Below, piece by piece: positions 57,886 to 64,000 of a DNA stretch of 64,000 bases. Origin of the DNA: Megamerina dolium. Its lineage: Eukaryota; Arthropoda; Insecta; Diptera; Megamerinidae. A program made the translations under genes and the position numbers. The stretch spans positions 15,706,616-15,770,615 of the forward strand of contig OY978530.1 in NCBI GenBank assembly GCA_963854835.1, read 5' to 3'. Every line of letters begins with the position of its first letter. Position 1 is the first letter of the stretch. Under the pieces are notes generated by a model that did not search any database, was not told where the DNA came from, and saw only the letters and a program-made list of their open reading frames with translations.

Positions 57886-58130
57886 TTTTATTTATTGTTT
57901 ATTATTTTATTTATTGTTTATTCATTATTTTTCTTCTTCTTCGTTCTTTATTTTGCATGATTGTGAAATTGTTCAACAATCATACAGTGAGGTACGATGA
58001 CCCGTTGGTTCTTTTTTATTTATTGTTTATTATTTTATTTATTCTTTATTCATTATTTTTCTTTTCTTCGTTCTTTATTTTTCATGATTGTGAAATTGTT
58101 CAACAATCATACAGTGAGGTACGATGACGC
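57886..58130. repeat. 127-bp tandem duplication in the solo LTR
   Basis: The block TTTATTTATTGTTTATTATT through CAATCATACAGTGAGGTACG and ATGAC is present twice with a 127-bp step (ends at 58001 and 58128). A third partial copy precedes the inserted LINE (56695-56740). Open frames here (57752-58127) are an effect of the repeat. Confidence 0.85.
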
Positions 58131-58322
58131 TAAACACGCATTTTTATAAATATATTACAACCCATTTTAGCCAATGATAATTACATTATGCATAGTGTGT
58201 TAATTATTATTATTTAATGGTTACACATAATAAAATAACATAATGATAAAAATAATATTACTATAACATTTGTAATGAGTGAAGATGCATAATTTAGATG
58301 AGCATTATTTTGACTTACAACA

Positions 58323-58376
58323 ATACCTTGCATATTACATTATATAAAATTACTTTGGTGAAAACTGGCAACCTTA
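58323..58376 (+). repeat. Repeat R, copy 3, end of hairpin
   Basis: ATACCTTGCATATTACATTA resumes the R terminus interrupted at 56056. The stretch then runs into non-repeat sequence before the mariner. Confidence 0.7.
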
Positions 58377-58378
58377 TA

Positions 58379-59699
58379 AAACATAAAGGGTTATCCATTT
58401 TGCGGTTTCAAAAGTAAATGTAAATAAAACACATATAAAATATTTTTTATCATGATATTTCTTTTTTATTATAACGTTTGAACGTTGACATTATGTGTGA
58501 AATACTACATCATTTAAATGACCACCACGCGAATTGTTGCAAGCATCGATTCTTTTGAGGTAATTTTCGACCACTTTTTGACACATATTGGGCGGTATCT
58601 CAGCCATAACGTGACGAATGTTGGTTTTTAGGTGCTCAAGAGTTAAAGGTTTATCTGCATAAACACGGTCTTTCGCGTAGCTCCACAAAAAAAAGTCAAG
58701 CGGTGTCAAATCGCATGATCTTGGTGGCCACTTGATATCGCCACGACGAGAAATTACGCGGCCAGAAAATTTCTCTTGCAATAAAGCCATATTCGCTCGA
58801 GTTGTGTAGCATGTGGCACCGTCTTGTTGAAACCACATATTTTCTAAGTCGTATTCTTCAATAGCAGGCAAAAAAAAAGTCGGTTATCATATGACCATAA
58901 CGCTCCAAATTGGCGGTGACAGTCGTTCCATCGTCGTTTCCGAAGAAGTAAGGTCCAATCACACCTCCGGACCAAAGAGCGCACCAAGCAGTGACTTTTT
59001 GTGGATGTAGTGGCCTCTCTTCAATTACTTGAGGATTCTCAGAACCCCAAATACGACAATTTTGTTTGTTAACATACCCACCGAGTGAGAAATGTGCTTC
59101 GTCGCTGAAGAAAATTTTGTTCGAAAAATCGCCGTCCACCGCCTGTTGTTCAAGCACCCATTCGACGTATCTACGACGTTGTGAATGGTCAGCTGGCTTC
59201 AGTTGTTGTGTGAGCTGGATTTTATATGGATGTAGGTGTAGATCCAAATGCAAAATACGCCATAATGTGCCGTAAGACACATCTTAATTCCTGAGAACGA
59301 CGAGGAATCGACACATTCGGGTCTTCGGCAACACTTTCACTTACAGCAGCGATATTTTCGGTGGTACGAACGAAACGATGATGCACAGGCCTTACAATAT
59401 CTGTAACCGATCCAGTCTCTTCATATTTCTTCACAATTTTGCCAATTGCTTGCGTAGTTGGACGATTATGTAAACCATAATCTCCTCTTAAAGCACGATA
59501 TGTGGCTGTGACAGAATCACCATTTTTGTAGTAGGTTTTTACAATTTTAATGCGTTGTGCGATAGTTAAGCGATCCATTTTCGCAAATGTCAGACTTTGA
59601 ACTGAAAAAGAAAGAAATTGTTTTAACAACTCAGTTTGACAGATGTCGAATTCTAGCCCTATACTTTTGAAACCGCGAAATGGATAACCCTTTATGTTT
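58379..59699 (-). mobile_element. Mariner-type DD41D transposon (rosa-like), full length
   Basis: The 1321-bp element lies between TA dinucleotides (58377-58378 and 59700-59701). The terminal inverted repeats are 38 bp (58379-58416 and 59662-59699), starting AAACATAAAGGGTTATCC and differing at one position. It encodes one transposase on the minus strand, interrupted twice. Confidence 0.95.
58491..59629 (-). pseudogene. DD41D mariner transposase, two frameshifts
   Basis: Three overlapping frames give the whole protein: 59629-59222 (start, RLTIAQRIKIVKTYYKNG-type helix-turn-helix and GSVTDIVRP), 59280-58858 (HYKIQLTQQLKPADHSQRR-type linker, IFFSDEAHFSLGGYV with the first Asp, WCALWSGGVIGPYFF) and 58871-58491 (WFQQDGATCYTTRAN, CDLTPLDFFLW). 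From the Asp in QQDG to the Asp in PLDF there are 41 residues, the DD41D spacing of rosa elements. Two single frame changes, near 59250 and 58865, abolish the product. Both would need to be real rather than sequencing errors. Confidence 0.9.
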
Positions 59700-59759
59700 T
59701 AAGTTTCAAGGTGTCACGTTAGTTAGTATTTTTTTGGAGCCATCGAAAGTTAATGACCT

Positions 59760-60482
59760 CAGTGAATTTGTAAACATGGAAAAAAATGTCACCATTATGT
59801 GTTTCAATACTTTCACTTGAAAGGTCTCAGTCCAAAGAATATTAAAGCCGAACTAGATTTTACTCCTTCATTTACGGCCATAAAATATTGTGTGGCAGAG
59901 TTTAATGAGGTCGTATGAGTTGCCAAGACAACCAGCGTATTGGTCGACCAAGTGAGGTGGGCACGCCAGAAACGGTTAATAAAATCCACAAAATGGTATT
60001 CGATAATCGCCGGCTGAAGGTGCGTGAGCTAGGTGAAATTACAGGCATTTCAAAAAGTGCTGCACATCGTATTATGACCGAAAATTTAGAGATGAAAAAG
60101 CTATGTGCAAGATGGGTGCCGCATTTGCTCACAGTAAAACAAAAACACCAGTTGACACATCCGCTATAGCGATAGCCAAAATCAATGAGTTTAAGCTCGA
60201 ATTGCTTCAGCACGCACCTTATTCGCCAGATTTAGCTCCTTCGGATTATTTCTACTTCCAAATTTGAAAAAATGGCTTGTTGATAGAAGATTTGCAAACA
60301 ATGAAGAGGTGGAGTCTGTGGTAGATGGATTTTTAATGAGCTAAACAGTTCATACTATAAACAGGTATAGAATATAGCTGGGAAAATTGTATAGACCTAA
60401 AAAGAGATTATGTTGAGAAATAAACAAAAATTTTTCCAAATTTGTTATGCTTTCTTTCTTAGGTCGGGTAGTTCAGGGACCC
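59760..60482 (+). pseudogene. Mariner (DD34D-type) with internal deletion
   Basis: The plus strand has GRPSEVGTPETVNKIHKMV, LKVRELGEITGISKSAAHRI and KKLCARWVPHLLTVKQK (59915-60169), then jumps to LELLQHAPYSPDLAPSDYFY (60200-60250). The segment with the first two catalytic aspartates is deleted. The 3' end is AGGTCGGGTAGTTCAGGGAC near 60482, TIR-like. The matching 5' TIR was not found next to it. Confidence 0.88.
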
Positions 60483-62799
60483 GCGAACATATTTACCCTT
60501 AAATAGTCCAATGCACCATATTAAATCTTTTTTATGGCAGTCTTTATATTCTTGTTCCTTCAAGTCATGTAATATGTATTCACCTATTATGGATTGAATA
60601 ATTAACTACATTTGAAAATTCGTTTTCGCCAATTCCTTTCACATGGATGGCCGTCAAACGAATATCTAAAAACTTTTTTGTAAGGCAGATGCAACTTGTA
60701 TACGAAAAAGCAGGTGTGTTCAATGGTGCGCTAAAAAGGTAACACAGTGCAGTGCCTTTTCCTACACTAGGTCACTTTAGTACACTCAACGAACAGACAT
60801 AGTCAATCATACCGTGCGGTCAATTGTGTTTCCTGTGCTATGATTTTTCCATATACCGAAATATCGTAAATTTTTCAACCGCTTTTTGCTTATTTCTTCT
60901 CTTCCACTAGGAAGAGAATAAAGGAGAAAAACAAATAAAACAATAACAAATATGTTTTCTGACATATTGATTCATTCGAGAATAAACTTGCAAACTATAA
61001 ACTTAGTTCAGGCGACATTTTCATTTACGATATTCAACAATACCATGCTTATGTCTACCTGTCTATCCATATTAATACATATAAGGTGGTGTTTACCCAC
61101 CAGCCGTTTTGCTTGGTGAAGGAAATGTCAAAGTTGCACGTATTTATATGAATTCACCTTGCTACATACATACGTGCTTATTCTATCGCTATACATCAGT
61201 AGTCAGTAGCCATGGTACAATAATGAAGATACAAGATTTCTCTTGGCTGCGCCTTATAAAATCAGAAACTGATTCCTTATAGTGTCAAACGCGTGTATTT
61301 TGTTCTTTACTTCCTCTTCTTTCCATATGTGTTTGTTGTTGTTGTGTGTACTTTTCCGTCATTCGTGAGAACTTTTTCTTATTGCTCTACCTTTATAATT
61401 ATACCATGGTCAGCAGCAAAGAATACTAACTAACGGAGGCAGACTCACTCTCTCAGAGAATTTTCATTTTCTATATGTATTTTGCCACATGCATTCTATC
61501 CGTAAGCTCACCACCCAAGAATAATAGAATAGAAAATTGCGCTCGTCAGAGAGGATTTGTGAGCGCTGTGACATAACACTGGTCCATTTGCGAGAGAAAT
61601 CATAAAATGTCGAACAATAAGAAAAGTGAAAACAATGAGGAATAATAAATGAATAAAGCAACCATTGGACCAGTGTGTCTTCACATACACAGCTGATACC
61701 GTTAAATTCATTTAGAACGGATTAGCCGCAAAAGATGGGCGCAAACTTTGTGTTCTGTCATCCGTGCTCACCACCTATTCTTGTTTCTCTATTCTCCTTT
61801 CACAAACCTTTGCAACTTAAAATTGCAGTAGTAGAAAGGTAGTTATAATATATTAATATATTGTATATGGAATAAAATTTAATTTTAATTATAGGGAATA
61901 ATTAAATAAAATGCCAAATAAACACAAACCAGCTACAACTTTTACTGTTTATGTCATATTTCACTGAAATTCTATAATCATAAAAGACTACAAAACGTTC
62001 CTATTTTTCCACCAGTGCATATCAAAACACACCATTAGTGGTGAATAGATTTTATTGGATTGTTGCATTTAGATTAACATTTATGCATAAATTTATAACT
62101 ATATTACCATTTTTGCAAAATTTACGTATATATGCATACTTAGGAAATATATTAATTCATTTACATAAAATGTATTGTATACAGCATTTTCTCGTCTCAC
62201 TTGTAAGTAGTAGTAAGTGTAAAATATTATTAAAATTTTACAGTTATAAACACAACTATGTTAAAGTATTATTAACTTCACATAAATATTCATGTATACT
62301 ACGGTGGTCCTTAATATAAGAAGACATTTCTTACATTAGCCTTCCTAAACTTCACCGCCTCAATCAGTAATACCACGGTCAAAGATATCACATATAAACT
62401 TTGGTTGAATTGATGATTTCAGGTTTTGATTGCTCCAACGGTACATTTGTTTTTGTATATGGTATAAGAAATGATTTCTAAAATTAGTTGACTTGGTTGT
62501 TGGTCGCTGCAGCAATCGCGCTGTTCTTACTAACAAAATCTTATAGCAACCCAACAATTTTAAATTGTGAAATGGCTATAATCTTCAGCAAGCAAAAAAA
62601 TTGATCATATAAACACGAGATAATGAGAATTTCTTTTAGGTATTCTATTGAAAATACAAGGAATTTTTCAACTCAGCAATAAAAAATGGTTGTCTAAATC
62701 CCTTTAGATGAGCCATATGGTCAGTCCCTGAAAGAAGAAAATAAATGAAAGAAACAGAATACACAATGAATTAATAACACGTACTGTTACATGAATTTC
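60483..62799. other. 2.3-kb region with nothing recognised
   Basis: AT-rich sequence without recognisable coding similarity, RNA gene or repeat shared with the rest of the window. Short frames (61464-61711, 62038-62319, 62360-62557) have no motif. It could hold host regulatory sequence or very old repeats. Confidence 0.5.
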
Positions 62800-63879
62800 A
62801 ATTATACTTACGTTACCCTAAAACAAGTTATACTTACCTTACCTTTCATACTTACCATATGGCAACCCAACTCTCCACATAAATTTACCTTTTATGTTTT
62901 TGTGTTTTCGCGGTTTGTGTTATGATCGACCGATGTTATCATCTATTAATTCGGTCCTTGAACATTTTTGGCGAGATCGTGTTTTCCGCGCTTTTTTTCT
63001 TAATTACAAATTCGAACACTTTTATAGATATACATATACAGTGTACTAATTTAACTTAAAACGTGTAAATCGAAAATAAAAATACGTATATTTAAATAAT
63101 TATTTTGTAAAATTATTCAATGGTCTTGTAACCATAGCATTATTAATATTTCTGTTTTTATTTTATTTTTATTTCGATTACTTCATATTTTTCGCTCGTT
63201 TTGTGTTCTAATTCACAAATTTCCTTAAAATTTCCCTAAATTTACACGTTTTTCGTACACATGCGAATTACCGTGCTTAGCTAATAACGTTTCAAATCTA
63301 CGGTTCACAAAATTTTATATTGTATGCTTTTAATTTTAAAATATTTGCACTTTACACTTCTTTTTAAAAAAAAAATATCTTAAATTTTTTCAATTTTTAT
63401 TCTTTAATTCGTGATCTCTTCTAAGAAAGGAGACTCTTCTACTCTGGAGGGTCCTGTCGGATTCGCAGAGTTAAGTTATGTTATAGGGGTTTTTCTTTTT
63501 GTTATTGGCTCTACAAGCCGTGAGTTATTTTAATTTTTTTGGTTTATATTTCACACAAATAATTTTCACTGAATCTTATGATAACTTTCAAAGCTATGAG
63601 TAGCATTGTGCAACTCGTCCCACGCTGACTGCACGAAATTTGTCCTTTTTAGCTGGCTGCTTACTCCGGTTCCTGCTGCAGCTCCAGATGCATGTCGCTC
63701 TGCGGACGTGCACTACAGAGTCTTATTTTTGTTGCCAGTCGTGTCTCTCACTGCGGTTCGCAGAAGTCTGGTTGGGTTGAACGGTCCTTGGTCACTTGCG
63801 TGCGGCTACGATAGCGTTTAATTTACACTCGCGTGTTGCCTACTTTAAGGGCTTTTTACTTTACGTTCAAACGACACGA
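62800..63879 (-). other. Probable leader of an LTR retrotransposon that enters from the right
   Basis: It lies downstream, on the minus strand, of the primer binding site. No gag frame was recognised. Minus-strand GGTAAGGTAAGTAT (near 62840) resembles a splice donor, as used by some gypsy-type elements, but this is weak. Confidence 0.4.
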
Positions 63880-63900
63880 CTGGTCCCTGCTCGGGCGCCA
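63880..63900 (-). promoter_or_regulatory. Primer binding site, tRNA-Lys type
   Basis: The plus strand reads GGTCCCTGCTCGGGCGCCA (63882-63900), which matches from memory the 3' end of tRNA-Lys(UUU) with one difference. On the minus strand TGGCGCCCGAGCAGGGAC is a standard LTR-element primer site. Confidence 0.85.
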
Positions 63901-64000
63901 GTTTTTAAATTAAATATTTAAATTGGTTTTTTAAAAAATTCTCGGAGCATTTAGCTCCTCTTTATTCAATTGCAAACTTAAGACTGACTTATTATTAACA
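63901..64000 (-). mobile_element. Start of an LTR at the right edge
   Basis: By position next to the primer site this AT-rich stretch should be the inner end of the 5' LTR. The edge does not show TG, though AGTTTTTAA would fit an AGTT-starting gypsy-type LTR. Only about 100 bases are in the window. Confidence 0.5.

Larger units (their letters stand above)
56057..58322 (-). mobile_element. Gypsy-type solo LTR, interrupted by an RTE-like LINE
   Basis: It begins TGTTGTGTC and ends CTTACAACA, with ATAT before and ATAC after (a 4-bp duplication with one difference). 56330-56725 matches the LTR of element G (AGTAAGTCATCATTATTAT, TATTGTGCATGCGTT). No internal coding region of a gypsy is present. 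Without the inserted LINE the LTR is about 1.13 kb. It is a relative of element G's LTR, not identical to it. Confidence 0.8.

Noticed and set aside
57752..58127. Two hydrophobic frames with near-identical ends
   Set aside because: They arise from the 127-bp tandem duplication of AT-rich LTR sequence.

Overview
The window looks like repeat-dense nuclear DNA from a fly. I suggest Diptera, probably a tephritid fruit fly. The evidence is the mix of BEL/Pao, gypsy, RTE-like, LOA-like, Helitron and Tc1/mariner elements, including a DD41D mariner of the type first described from Ceratitis, together with low GC and long TA microsatellites. The species is an inference. I found no host gene, true tRNA gene, rRNA gene or CRISPR array. 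Every coding region I can recognise belongs to a mobile element, and nearly all are broken.

Layout, left part (1-16 kb). A BEL/Pao pol remnant (1-2512, minus) is followed by a fragment of a tRNA-derived SINE, a hairpin-ended repeat called R here, a P-type transposase tail and a Helitron helicase remnant. An RTE-like LINE with an inverted 5' end sits at 4600-5488 inside a 15-bp target duplication. A BEL LTR (5504-9402) is split by a nearly full-length RTE-like copy (6065-9325, 16-bp target duplication). BEL integrase and gag/RT remnants then run to a tRNA-Leu primer site at 14711, broken up by TA microsatellites and a mariner piece. A second R copy abuts a Helitron 5' end at 16059.

Middle (16.7-38 kb). 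LOA-type LINE 1 (about 16739-22194, plus strand) keeps a 617-residue RT/RNase H frame. It is followed by a remnant of another RTE-type LINE (24.1-25.3 kb), a decayed second LOA-type LINE (26.2-30.4 kb, minus), a mariner piece, the best preserved RTE-like copy (31271-34620, a 982-codon frame), another mariner remnant, a SINE, and a truncated relative of LOA-type LINE 1 (36.65-38.22 kb).

Right part (38-64 kb). A decayed gypsy-type element (about 38222-53030, minus) carries a SINE in its leader, flanked by an 11-bp target duplication. Inside its 5' LTR lies a BEL/Pao element of 6946 bp (45829-52774) with 538-bp LTRs and an env-like third gene. A DD34D mariner, a TA microsatellite, a third R copy with internal tandem units and a gypsy-type solo LTR follow. 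The solo LTR interrupts R and is itself interrupted by an RTE-like copy. The 3' end of the window holds a DD41D mariner with 38-bp TIRs, a deleted DD34D mariner, about 2.3 kb without recognisable content, and a tRNA-Lys primer binding site at the right edge marking an LTR element that continues outside.

The elements do not form a pathway. They record a series of nested insertions, with about 19 recognisable pieces on the minus strand and 7 on the plus. This resembles pericentromeric heterochromatin or a unistrand piRNA cluster, and only small-RNA data could separate the two.
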